Below, in pieces: positions 23,080 to 31,939 of a stretch of DNA of 43,958 bases. Both the position numbers and the translations under genes were made by a program. The first letter of the stretch is position 1; every line of letters begins with the position of its first letter. A model generated the notes under the pieces. That model was not told where the DNA came from and did not search any database. It saw only the letters and a program-made list of their open reading frames with translations. Location: positions 2,213,976 to 2,257,933 of the forward strand of contig NZ_LT635783.1 of the NCBI RefSeq assembly GCF_900128455.1, written 5' to 3'. The stretch is from Bacteroides mediterraneensis. Its GTDB lineage: Bacteria > Bacteroidota > Bacteroidia > Bacteroidales > Bacteroidaceae.

Positions 23080-24744
23080 CTATAATATAAACCAATTTCG
23101 TCCATCTGTTCTAATCAATTCCTCGGCTTTCATAACTTTCAATAGATCACCAAGGCTGCGTAGTTTTTGCTCTTCAGTCTTATTGCTAGGCATTACATCT
23201 TTGATGTATTCGTAGATGCCATCACGTTTGGCTCCATCTGATCCAGCATTCTTAAGATATTGCAAAACCATCTGTTTAATTTTGTCCTTATCAAGTCCTT
23301 TTTGCTTGGTGTAACCTTGCAATTGACGAGTGGCTTTAGCAACTCCTAAAGAAATTGTATAATTGGGAGCATCGCCCTCAATAAGTCCCCTGTTCAGCAA
23401 GTCTTTTGCAACATCTTCATGTATGAATCTGCCTTTCTGCACAGCATCGAGAGATATGCAATCCCATAATGATAGAGTGTTGTCAGTCTTCAATAAATCC
23501 GTATATCGTTTATTGATCTCGTTACCATATATGCGTACTACAACTTTCTTTTTTGCCGCATCAATCTCGTAGTCCGGCATCGGAAAGTGTCTGCGCCATT
23601 GTTCATTAAACATTTTCTTGATGCCACGACTTACGGTATCAATCATATTGAAGTCCACCATTGCCTTGCATAGGCATTCATTGCGGAAATAGGTCTGAGA
23701 TTCCTCATTTCTCAAAGCATTTTCCAAAGTTCCGGGGATGAAAGTACCGGCGTTGGAATAATATAGGTAGCCGGGATTCTCAACGAAATTGACACGCTGT
23801 TGCATCGTGTAATCTTGATGAGCAATGCAGTTATGAAGTGCTTCGCGTATAGTGTAGTCATCATACTGTTTCATTGTATCTGGGAAAAGCGTACCACCAG
23901 GCATTTCACGCAAAGTCAGATTTTCAATCTTTGAGAGAATTTCATCTACTGTCAGTATGAATGGAACAGTGAAATGTTCGTAGTCCACCACATCTTGATT
24001 TGCATCCCTGCGTGTCCAAGTTACCTGAGCGACAACAGGACGCAGCTTAAAGGCTGATTCGTATTTGCCCAACAATATGATAGCGGCACGAGTGATGCTT
24101 CCATTTCTTGTCAGCCCGCATTTGCCAAGAAATGTCTGAATATCCCAAGCATTTACCTCTGATTCGGGAATACGACTATGTACCTTTTTAAACATTTTGC
24201 GGGCTTTAGCTATAGCAACTTCGTCAAGGTCATCTATCGTTGCATCAGGAACAATCTGTGCAGACCAATCTGTTTCACCAAATATTGGCTCATCAAGAAT
24301 GACATTCATGCGCTCAGTGGTCGACTCCACAAGAGAATCTTCAATTCGCTGCCATGCTTTGTTATGAGCGTAAACAGGCAATTTGGGACGATGCTTGGGA
24401 ATATGGACTACCCAAACTTTCTTGTTAGTGTCATCGGTAACAAACTCTTCAATATTGAGACCTTCTGTCGAAAGATTAACACATCGTTCTGTTAAACGAA
24501 GAATTGCCTTTTGCCGGTCATAGTTATAGGTATCAGTCCCGACAATTTCCAAAGAACTGTCATGTACCCCTATCACTAAATGTCCTCCTTCCATATTGGC
24601 AATAGCCGACACATATGAGATGATATCGTTTTTCTCATCCCCACAGAATGAGTTCTTTAAATTCTTGAATTCCTTCCATTCGCAACGAGCATTCTCTTGT
24701 GGATAGTTGCGAAGGAGATATTGTTGTAGTTCTGACTCTTGCAT
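23080..24744 (-). CDS. AlbA_2/Schlafen-type DNA-binding protein with RecG-like C-terminal ATPase region
   Basis: The 554-residue protein has an N-terminal AlbA_2 (divergent Schlafen-like) domain, residues about 17-125, with W-K-E-F-K and A-N-M-E-G-G-H-L-V-I-G-V. The middle region ends in a GHKL-like segment R-E-A-L-H-N-C-I-A-H-Q-D-Y followed by N-P-G-Y-L-Y, as in the RecG-like helicase-associated/ATPase_4 families. A C-terminal winged-helix-like part (about 480-554) follows. It starts 2 bp after the DUF1848 gene stop, so they are one operon. Such proteins occur as regulators and as effectors in defence loci. The role here is unknown. Confidence 0.8.
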   Translation of the reverse strand: MQESELQQYLLRNYPQENARCEWKEFKNLKNSFCGDEKNDIISYVSAIANMEGGHLVIGVHDSSLEIVGTDTYNYDRQKAILRLTERCVNLSTEGLNIEEFVTDDTNKKVWVVHIPKHRPKLPVYAHNKAWQRIEDSLVESTTERMNVILDEPIFGETDWSAQIVPDATIDDLDEVAIAKARKMFKKVHSRIPESEVNAWDIQTFLGKCGLTRNGSITRAAIILLGKYESAFKLRPVVAQVTWTRRDANQDVVDYEHFTVPFILTVDEILSKIENLTLREMPGGTLFPDTMKQYDDYTIREALHNCIAHQDYTMQQRVNFVENPGYLYYSNAGTFIPGTLENALRNEESQTYFRNECLCKAMVDFNMIDTVSRGIKKMFNEQWRRHFPMPDYEIDAAKKKVVVRIYGNEINKRYTDLLKTDNTLSLWDCISLDAVQKGRFIHEDVAKDLLNRGLIEGDAPNYTISLGVAKATRQLQGYTKQKGLDKDKIKQMVLQYLKNAGSDGAKRDGIYEYIKDVMPSNKTEEQKLRSLGDLLKVMKAEELIRTDGRNWFIL

Positions 24745-24746
24745 AA

Positions 24747-25799
24747 TTATCCAATTATACTTTCACTTTCATCATTATGTTTCTCAGCATTTCTGATGAC
24801 GCATTCTTTACTTGTATTGGCATAGCAGTAGACACAGAAATGACGACAAGTATTATACATGCCGATGTCTTTGCTGATCATACATCCACATACCTTACGT
24901 TGCCCTGTATCCTTTACATTACGCACCTTCTCTGGTATTGGTGGCAAATTACCAAACAAGTCTTTTTCTGGTAATTTCAATGTATGTAGATAATAGACAA
25001 GTTCCTTATCGTCAGCAAAAATGCGTTTCATCAATTCACCATCAATACAACGATTGTGTTCTATCCCGTATTTTTCGAGGTCAATATCTTCCGCACAAGT
25101 GGCGATTTCAACATCCCAACCATCTTTGTGCCAAACTTCACGAATCTTTTGAAGTCCTTCTACGATTTCTATGCGTTGAGCAAGGTTGGCTTCGGCATTC
25201 TCCACATTCTCCTTTGTAAAAAGCATAGTTTCCTTAACAAGGTTGTTTTGAACCTTGCGATAAGCTTTTACATCAACGAAACTGAATACAAGCTTATTTG
25301 TGTAACCTTTCAGTTTATTTCCAATGTGCCAAATGCGCGTCAAGAGGTCACGAGGAGCGATATTTGGCGTAATTATTAAAGGATCAAAACGCCAGATTAC
25401 TTTCTCCTTACCAATCATATCAGAAAGTTTCTTGAATGTCTCAACTCTGTTTTCGACAGACGAAACATTAGGTTCAAAACCTTCTTTTACATAATCGTTG
25501 AGTGTAACCTGAAAGTAGTAGTGTATTCCTCTTTCGTCAAGCTCATGAAGGTATGGGAGGATCGGCTTTGGGTTCTTTGTCCAGAAAATCACAACCTTGC
25601 AGTTCTTGAAAGAAATATACATTTTCTGCTGGTTGAAGGGGTTATACCATGCACAATACCCTTTAGCCAAGCGGTTGAAGAACCACTTGGCATAAAAAGC
25701 AGGAATATCGGTTGAACGACTTGCAGAGACAATGACAGGAGCTGTAGCTTCTACTTGTTCACCTGTATCGTTCGTGATAATAATTTTACCTGTTGGCAT
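24747..25799 (-). CDS. DUF1848 protein with radical-SAM-like cysteine cluster
   Basis: The 350-residue protein shows the DUF1848 start S-A-S-R-S-T-D-I-P-A-F-Y (residues 25-36) and W-T-K-N-P-x-P. The diagnostic C-terminal cluster has C304 and C306, then C318-x3-C322-x2-C325 followed by Y-A-N. CX3CX2C is the radical-SAM 4Fe-4S pattern, here near the C terminus rather than the N terminus, as is normal for this uncharacterised family. It overlaps the 823-residue gene by 14 bp, so expression is coupled. A redox or radical chemistry on nucleic acid or a nucleotide is possible but unproven. Confidence 0.82.
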   Translation of the reverse strand: MPTGKIIITNDTGEQVEATAPVIVSASRSTDIPAFYAKWFFNRLAKGYCAWYNPFNQQKMYISFKNCKVVIFWTKNPKPILPYLHELDERGIHYYFQVTLNDYVKEGFEPNVSSVENRVETFKKLSDMIGKEKVIWRFDPLIITPNIAPRDLLTRIWHIGNKLKGYTNKLVFSFVDVKAYRKVQNNLVKETMLFTKENVENAEANLAQRIEIVEGLQKIREVWHKDGWDVEIATCAEDIDLEKYGIEHNRCIDGELMKRIFADDKELVYYLHTLKLPEKDLFGNLPPIPEKVRNVKDTGQRKVCGCMISKDIGMYNTCRHFCVYCYANTSKECVIRNAEKHNDESESIIG

Positions 25800-28257
25800 A
25801 ACGATTAAATAAATCTTGCATTAACTGCTCAAAGTACTGTTTATTCTCATAAGTTCCCTCTACGATAGGAGGATAACCACCTTTATCATAAAAGCACCAA
25901 TGCTTAAAATGATCAATGGTTGATCTATTATCTATAGGGTTATCCAATGGATTAGAATAGTATTTACCACCAGGAGCATAACCTTTTTGAAATGTTATTA
26001 CCTTTCTGGAAAGCGTTTCTCGCATTTTTATAGGTAGGTAGTTTCTTGAAAGGATAAAATAGTTAACATTTGCATCTTCTACAAATTTAGATGATGTTGG
26101 ATGTATTGGTCTCAGGTTTCGCTTTTCAACACCATCCTGCGAAATAACATTATTTCCTTGTGGTTGTGGATACGAAGTCATATTTAAACTTTTAATACTT
26201 GAAATCAGTTTCTCAATCTTCTTATATGCAGCATCAGTTGGTTTCAAGAAGTTGTCAAGGATGCTCAAGAACGCTTCTGGATCTTGCCTTTTACTCTCAA
26301 GTTCTATAGCTTTATCAATATTTTCTTTTTGGGTCTTTAAACCTTCTTTACCTACAATCGAATAAATTTTACTACGGAATTGTTCTGGTGTATAAGCACC
26401 CTCATCTCCTGCAAAATTAACAGCATCAAGAGCTTTGTACGCTTTAGTTGTAGTAATACGTGAGAAACTACTAAAAATATACATAAAAGCTTTAGGACTT
26501 TGAACTATATTTTCAAGTTTAACAGCCTTATTTACCGCCTCAACAACTTTCTGCTGTTTTACAACTTTTGACTCTACATTATTTTGATTCTCAATAATCT
26601 TAGATCCCAACTGACTTTCTACAATAACTGAAGTATTATTGCTCGCTTTGGGTAAGACAGCATCCTTTATTTCTATTCCATTAAGCATTCGCCAAACATT
26701 ACTTGCAAATGATTGATAATAATCCTTATTGCCATTTATCAATACAGACGTAAATGTCTTTGGCAGAGACGTAAAACCTCTTGTGGCACCATAGATGCCA
26801 TAAGCTAACTTATAATTACAGAATCCTACTTGTACAAGGTACTCTACCAAACGATCAATGTTATCGCCTTTCTGACAGAATGCAGCAAACGATGAAAGTA
26901 CATCATTTTCAATAGCGAATAAGTCAAAGGCGGAGTTCTCCTGGAAATGATTAAGTAATGCTCCAACATAAGCAGATGCAGGATTTGAGTCCCATTTATC
27001 TCCAAGCATGTTCCTTAGAATCATACCTCCATTATATGCCTGTGCCAAAGGTTCTTCTACGCCATTTTCTTCCATTACAGATTTGTACTCTGCCATAAAC
27101 TGGGAGCAAATAAGGTTCTTATAGAAAGAACTTTGGTAAGATGTGTCCAAAATATGCAAAGACAGATTATCATCAACATTCAGCAATTCCTCAATGGCAT
27201 ACTTTTCACGTTGAGCATTATCTTTTGCTTCCAATTTACGAATGGCGCTATTCATATTGTCTATGACACGAGAAAACGTCTCTGGGGAAACATACTCTAA
27301 ACAACTCCACAATTCGTTTGCATCATAGACTCTACGAAGAGGAAGTTTGTTACAGAATGCGTCATAAACACCCCAGTAGTGCAAAAGATTCTTGGCATCT
27401 TTTGTAGAAAGACCTTGCGGATTGTCAGACAATTTTAACTCTAATAAATTTTTGTTCCAAATGGTATCTTCATCTATTGAAGAATAGATTTCATTAAACT
27501 CTCTGATTCCATTCAAGATAGCATCGTCTTGTGCCTGAGTGGGTCTTTTATCAGGAGAATTTACAACAGCAGAAAGCGTGTTACGAAGTTTTCTTGACAA
27601 AGCTTTCAATTTGCCAACCTCGTTGCTGACCGAGCTATTAGCACCTATTAGATAACAATAAATGAAACCTTTAATTCTGTCTAGCAGAACGTCTCTACTA
27701 ACATCTATAGGTTCATTCTTGATCTTGAAATTTACATATGAAAGATTCCATAAGAAATCATCTTTGTCAGATTGAGTAAATAAATCTTTGGCAACGCCAA
27801 AAAATGTTTTTTTCTCTTTGGGTTTAACATCTATGTTAGGAGCATAAAGCTTATAGAACTTATTCTCTAGGCTTTGTTCTGCCTTTGACAATACACCCTG
27901 ATGCTCCTGATAACTATTAAAATAGATACGACAATGAAAAGGGTTAAGGTTGATGGTATGATAGCAGAGATAGGTCTCTACTCCGTCATGTTCCTTAGCC
28001 TTCTCAAAGAATCCATCTTTATAGTCATCAGTTTCTATCTCAATAACCATAGGATAGTTCTCAAGGTCATTTTCTTCAATCTCGAACCTTGGATATTTAC
28101 TGTACAATATTATTACTTGTTCTTTGTCGTTCGCGCAGACAGGATAGAAGCGTTTGTTACCAAAGCCGCGTCTTGCGTAAAATCCTAAGGGCGAAATTGA
28201 CTCTGAAGACAATATGTTATTGAAATTCAGAGTACAGGTCGGTATGTATAATTTCAT
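25786..28257 (-). CDS. Unrecognised 823-residue island protein
   Basis: I cannot assign a family. The N terminus is compact and aromatic (M-K-L-Y-I-P-T-C-T-L-N-F, then L-G-F-Y-A-R-R-G-F-G) and contains Y-P-M-V-I-E-I. A long helical middle (about 200-560) includes L-L-H-Y-W-G-V-Y-D. Residues about 590-720 contain A/K/E-rich helices and two short repeats of the type P-x-A-F-x-x-I-x-x-x-F. The C-terminal part resembles a small separate domain with H-W-C-F-Y-D-K-G-G-Y-P-P. No Walker motif or signal peptide is seen. It is expressed between the SF1 ATPase (32-bp gap) and DUF1848 (overlap), so it is likely the system-specific core component. Confidence 0.75.
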   Translation of the reverse strand: MKLYIPTCTLNFNNILSSESISPLGFYARRGFGNKRFYPVCANDKEQVIILYSKYPRFEIEENDLENYPMVIEIETDDYKDGFFEKAKEHDGVETYLCYHTINLNPFHCRIYFNSYQEHQGVLSKAEQSLENKFYKLYAPNIDVKPKEKKTFFGVAKDLFTQSDKDDFLWNLSYVNFKIKNEPIDVSRDVLLDRIKGFIYCYLIGANSSVSNEVGKLKALSRKLRNTLSAVVNSPDKRPTQAQDDAILNGIREFNEIYSSIDEDTIWNKNLLELKLSDNPQGLSTKDAKNLLHYWGVYDAFCNKLPLRRVYDANELWSCLEYVSPETFSRVIDNMNSAIRKLEAKDNAQREKYAIEELLNVDDNLSLHILDTSYQSSFYKNLICSQFMAEYKSVMEENGVEEPLAQAYNGGMILRNMLGDKWDSNPASAYVGALLNHFQENSAFDLFAIENDVLSSFAAFCQKGDNIDRLVEYLVQVGFCNYKLAYGIYGATRGFTSLPKTFTSVLINGNKDYYQSFASNVWRMLNGIEIKDAVLPKASNNTSVIVESQLGSKIIENQNNVESKVVKQQKVVEAVNKAVKLENIVQSPKAFMYIFSSFSRITTTKAYKALDAVNFAGDEGAYTPEQFRSKIYSIVGKEGLKTQKENIDKAIELESKRQDPEAFLSILDNFLKPTDAAYKKIEKLISSIKSLNMTSYPQPQGNNVISQDGVEKRNLRPIHPTSSKFVEDANVNYFILSRNYLPIKMRETLSRKVITFQKGYAPGGKYYSNPLDNPIDNRSTIDHFKHWCFYDKGGYPPIVEGTYENKQYFEQLMQDLFNRYANR

Positions 28258-28289
28258 AATTATCCTCGTTTTTTAGGAGTTGACAAACC

Positions 28290-29318
28290 TCATAGTGTTA
28301 ATTTGGGGCCACTTGTAAGACTCGTATCATAAAGTGAAGTAGGTACATCATCAAAAAGACTGGAAAGATTGCCTGAGTGCATTATATACAAAGCTCGATA
28401 GGTTCTTGTCACGGCCACATATAGTGGATTTCGGTTTGCATCGTCTTCAACAGTACATTCAGGAATGAAAACATGTTCAAATTGAAGTCCTTTTGAACTA
28501 TGGTAGGTCATCATCTTTGGATTGTCTGAAGAAAAATCTAGATCCATAAACTGCCCATACTTAGCTTCAACGTTTACACCATGATTCTTGAAATATTCAT
28601 ATGCACGCTCTACTTCATCATTGTGTCTAAATAGGATGCCGACATCCTCCATGTTTTTGTTTTGAATAAGCGAAATGATGGCATCATACTGTTCAGTAAT
28701 GTTATTATACTTGATAATCTTTGGTTTTTCAACACCCTCTTCAGTACAACGCTCTTCAAGTTCGTCACTTTCGGAATTTAGATACTGTGCAAGACGGGCT
28801 ATCTTTTTGGGTAATCGATGATTGAACACAAGCTGTTCGACAGGGAACTTAGTAAAATACTGTATATCCTCCATTGAAACAGTTTGCTTATCTTTAATAA
28901 AAGTATAAAGTTGTTGAGCCGAGTCACCATACAACAATAATGCTTTTTTTGCCTTAGAACGGAATAGTTCTATATCCTCTTTGGAAAAATCTTGTGCTTC
29001 ATCCACAATAATATAATCAGCACTTGGACATCCAGCTCTATTCTGCCAATGCCAATGATAATCAACATTTCGTTGTGGAATACCTACCTGTGAAATGCCA
29101 TCAGCCATATATTGCATTAGTGCTTTAGTGAACACAATGTAAAGATAGGTACCCTTATGCTCATCTTGTATCTGTTTTGCCTTCCACAAGGCAAGAATGG
29201 ACTTTCCACTACCTGCACAACCCTTAACAATGTAGGAGTTATCTGTTTTCTTGTTAATCACCTTTACCTGGTAATCATCAAGTTCGGAATCTTTAACGTA
29301 AAAACTTCTCTTAGCCAT
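28290..29318 (-). CDS. Miniature SF1 (UvrD/Rep-like) helicase-type ATPase
   Basis: The 342-residue protein retains the SF1 motifs in order: Q-motif D-D-Y-Q (14-17), Walker A G-C-A-G-S-G-K-S (33-40), D-E-A-Q-D (106-110), motif III G-D-S-A-Q-Q-L-Y (131-138), N-H-R-L-P-K (165-170), motif V T-Y-H-S-S-K-G-L-Q-F-E (270-280) and motif VI V-A-V-T-R-T-Y-R-A-L-Y (300-310). It is half the size of UvrD, so the 1B and 2B subdomains that support unwinding are largely missing. It may act as a nucleic-acid-stimulated ATPase switch rather than a processive helicase. It starts 8 bp after the NERD gene, and NERD nucleases are commonly paired with such helicases. Confidence 0.88.
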   Translation of the reverse strand: MAKRSFYVKDSELDDYQVKVINKKTDNSYIVKGCAGSGKSILALWKAKQIQDEHKGTYLYIVFTKALMQYMADGISQVGIPQRNVDYHWHWQNRAGCPSADYIIVDEAQDFSKEDIELFRSKAKKALLLYGDSAQQLYTFIKDKQTVSMEDIQYFTKFPVEQLVFNHRLPKKIARLAQYLNSESDELEERCTEEGVEKPKIIKYNNITEQYDAIISLIQNKNMEDVGILFRHNDEVERAYEYFKNHGVNVEAKYGQFMDLDFSSDNPKMMTYHSSKGLQFEHVFIPECTVEDDANRNPLYVAVTRTYRALYIMHSGNLSSLFDDVPTSLYDTSLTSGPKLTL

Positions 29319-29326
29319 GATTAGAT

Positions 29327-31393
29327 TTATAGATTTATGTTGAAACTATCAATTGTTATTTCATTGTCTTTTGAATGGCTGCAAATTGCCAAATCATCAT
29401 TTTGCATGTATTTGGTGGGGTGTATGACGTGGATAAGGTTTGCTGTTTCCATTCCTTGCATGATAGCTGTCTTAAGCGGTTTCTTACACAGCACTCGATA
29501 ACACACCCTACTTTCGTCATTTGATTTGTGAGAATGACTTACGCTGAATGTTTGCTGCATAAAGCAAAAGTCTCTACATTCATCATGACAAGCACACGAC
29601 AACGGTAAAAGCGTCTCAATGGTTCTGCTTTTACGAACATAGTCATTTATTGCATTATTCATCAATTGAGGATAGAAGTATCCTGAATGTTCGTCTTTAG
29701 TTGTTACATCAAGCATTATAAGCAAACCGTTTTCATGAAGAAAAGCCGTAAGTTTCTTTGCCATTATTGCGTATGCATTTGTTGGTAGGACTTCTTTAGA
29801 AATTAACTCACAAACCATCTTGTCACAGAGGATAAAATGATAATCGTTCTTTCCGAATGCAAGTTTTACCACGTCTTCAATAGTGCCTAACGTCTGGCTA
29901 AATACACTTAGTTCGACTTGTATATTTTTATTAGGGTTACACTCTACTAAATCCTTGAGTATGGCTAAAGCACCATCATTGCCATCTATTGCTGTGATAC
30001 TTATCTTTGTATGAGGTAAATGTCTTCCAATTGCTGTAATCAAGCCAAGAATTTCCCCACCCGTACCGCAACCGTAATCCAATACACTAATCTCATCTTG
30101 TTCCAACGTTTTCTTCAGGCATTTATTCTGCAAAAGATTATCAGCAATACAAAACATTTCTGCATAACTACGAGGAAAGTAAGTACCAAGATAGACTTTA
30201 AGTTCTTCTTCGTTGAGATCAAGATTATACTCATAACGCTCATGCTCTGGAGCATAAATAGCTTGATGGTCATTGAAAATCTTTTTGTCAAGCCAATGTG
30301 GCAGAATCGTCTTTGACTTTCGGAAACAAACGTTCGAATTAGTATTTGACAGTTCTTTTGATTGATGTTCTTCGACAACGCCAGATGAATTGTCACTTTC
30401 GGTTGCAATTCTCTCGCCTTCTTCCCAAAAGATTGTAGAAGATGAAATGGCTTTAACAGCATGATTAGTGAACTTTGCGAGTTTTGCACAATGTTCACCG
30501 ATGCCATCTGCATTTATTGTAACAACATATTCTTGAGTTAACCTTATTCCGTGTGCTGCAAAAGATGAAGATGCCCTTGTGCTGTCAAGCACCTTGACTG
30601 TAAAATTGTCGAGCTTGAGCGATAATTTTACTATCCTTTTCACAAAATTCGAAAGTGCAATACTATTTTCGTCCTCGGCAATAAAAGAATCAAAGTTTAA
30701 TATTACCTCTTTTTTCTTTTGTTTTTTCTCTTCAGTGTGGGGCTCGTACTTCTTTATATCTTCGAACAACTCTATTTTCTCAATTGGCTCTGCTGGTTTA
30801 TCATAAGTAGCATTGCTGAATTCCGTCAGATAGAAGGGATTTAGGTTGAGAGTTTCCGCAAGTTTAACGATTCCGAGTGGGTCAAGGTCGGTGTGAGGAC
30901 AAGTGATGTCATCCAACTTTTCAATGAAATGTTCGCTATCAGTAATGTGAAGCCAAGACCTGTTGGTGGCACTTAAATTGTTTTCCAATTCAATGGGTTG
31001 ATGAAATATAATAAGATGGGGGACATCCTTGATTTGATTCTTTTCAACCCCCAAGACTTTAAGTTCTTTCTTAACTGTCGAATGGTTTATTCGTGCTTGT
31101 TGGAGGGCTGTTTTTCTTGAGCCTCCCTTGATGGTTTTTCCATCGCAAGTCCATTCTCCGTTTTCATTGGCAACAACTTTGCCACCATAATTCTTAAATT
31201 CGATTGAGATGATAGCATCCTTCTTGATAAACAACGCATCTAATTCACATCCAATATTATAGTTGCCTACGAACACACAGAATTCATTCGAATCCTCATA
31301 GTGAGCTTTGAGTTGCTCACAGAGAAACCGAAACTGCTCACGTTCTGCTGTTGTGTCAAAGTTTCCGACTCTGAATGTTAAAAGTCCTCCCAT
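29327..31393 (-). CDS. NERD nuclease domain fused to an Rsm22-like methyltransferase
   Basis: The 688-residue protein leads the operon. Residues about 12-115 form a NERD (nuclease-related) domain. E50 and D52 in G-C-E-L-D, with E65-F-K67, supply a PD-(D/E)XK site. A linker of about 250 residues follows. From about 395 there is a class I SAM methyltransferase with motif I D-Y-G-C-G-T-G-G-E (439-447) and motif II T-A-I-D-G-N-D. The part before it (F-P-R-S-Y-A-E-M) and a later cysteine cluster C-A-C-H-D-E-C-R-D-F-C-F resemble Rsm22 family small-subunit rRNA methyltransferase-like proteins. The domain fusion is seen directly; the Rsm22 relationship is my inference. Confidence 0.82.
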   Translation of the reverse strand: MGGLLTFRVGNFDTTAEREQFRFLCEQLKAHYEDSNEFCVFVGNYNIGCELDALFIKKDAIISIEFKNYGGKVVANENGEWTCDGKTIKGGSRKTALQQARINHSTVKKELKVLGVEKNQIKDVPHLIIFHQPIELENNLSATNRSWLHITDSEHFIEKLDDITCPHTDLDPLGIVKLAETLNLNPFYLTEFSNATYDKPAEPIEKIELFEDIKKYEPHTEEKKQKKKEVILNFDSFIAEDENSIALSNFVKRIVKLSLKLDNFTVKVLDSTRASSSFAAHGIRLTQEYVVTINADGIGEHCAKLAKFTNHAVKAISSSTIFWEEGERIATESDNSSGVVEEHQSKELSNTNSNVCFRKSKTILPHWLDKKIFNDHQAIYAPEHERYEYNLDLNEEELKVYLGTYFPRSYAEMFCIADNLLQNKCLKKTLEQDEISVLDYGCGTGGEILGLITAIGRHLPHTKISITAIDGNDGALAILKDLVECNPNKNIQVELSVFSQTLGTIEDVVKLAFGKNDYHFILCDKMVCELISKEVLPTNAYAIMAKKLTAFLHENGLLIMLDVTTKDEHSGYFYPQLMNNAINDYVRKSRTIETLLPLSCACHDECRDFCFMQQTFSVSHSHKSNDESRVCYRVLCKKPLKTAIMQGMETANLIHVIHPTKYMQNDDLAICSHSKDNEITIDSFNINL

Positions 31394-31479
31394 TACAAAA
31401 TATCAATACTATTTTTGTAAACTAAATGATCTTTGTTCCTGTGTTGACTTTTTCGTTTAAGAATTGTCAGTTTCGACTA

Positions 31480-31487
31480 CAAAGGTA
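31480..31487 (-). promoter_or_regulatory. Promoter -7 element of the island operon
   Basis: The minus strand reads TACCTTTG, an exact TAnnTTTG match. It lies 87 bp upstream of ATG 31,393, in an AT-rich leader region. A clear -33 was not identified. Confidence 0.5.
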
Positions 31488-31555
31488 CAAAAAATATAGC
31501 AAACACTTGTATGTATAGATATGAATTTGCAATAAATATATTTACTATCAATCAA

Positions 31556-31903
31556 CTATCTTCGTTTTACCGAAGTATGCTTCTTTGCTGCGTTATCATT
31601 CCACGGTAGGTCAGACGATGAGCCACCAGATCCAGTACCAACATGAACCTCTGCCGGTCCTCCGGCGGCAAGGATAAAAGCTGTACCCAATAGTTCTGCC
31701 TGCTTTCCATTTACCTGCTCCTGTGGCTCGAATACGGTATTGACAAATTCCTCATCTGTGATCTGGCCGTTGAAATGTCTTTGGGCCACATCATAGTCTA
31801 TCTGGAATTTGATGTTCTCAAAAAGCTCATCACCGACCCGTGTCCAGATGTGGAGCGACGGATTCCGACAGTTTGAGACATTGACACGTACAAGCTCATA
31901 AAA
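31556..31903 (-). pseudogene. C-terminal remnant, possibly of a mobilisation relaxase
   Basis: An open frame of about 115 codons lacks a convincing start. It has the character of a protein C terminus: N-C-R-N-P-S-L-H-I-W-T-R-V-G-D, then E-P-Q-E-Q-V-N, and a glycine/serine-rich end G-T-G-S-G-G-S-S-S-D-L-P-W-N-D followed by a basic tail. Similar tails occur on relaxases of Bacteroides mobilisable elements, as I remember them. The remainder of the gene is absent, because the frame is closed at 31,904-31,906. This looks like debris from a mobile element. Confidence 0.4.
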
Positions 31904-31939
31904 TCAAGACACTAATGGTTATATGTTTCAACACCATCA

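Noticed and set aside
31480..31512. A complete -33/-7 promoter pair for the NERD operon
   Set aside because: The -7 is clear, but candidate -33 triplets have the wrong spacing, so only the -7 element is annotated.
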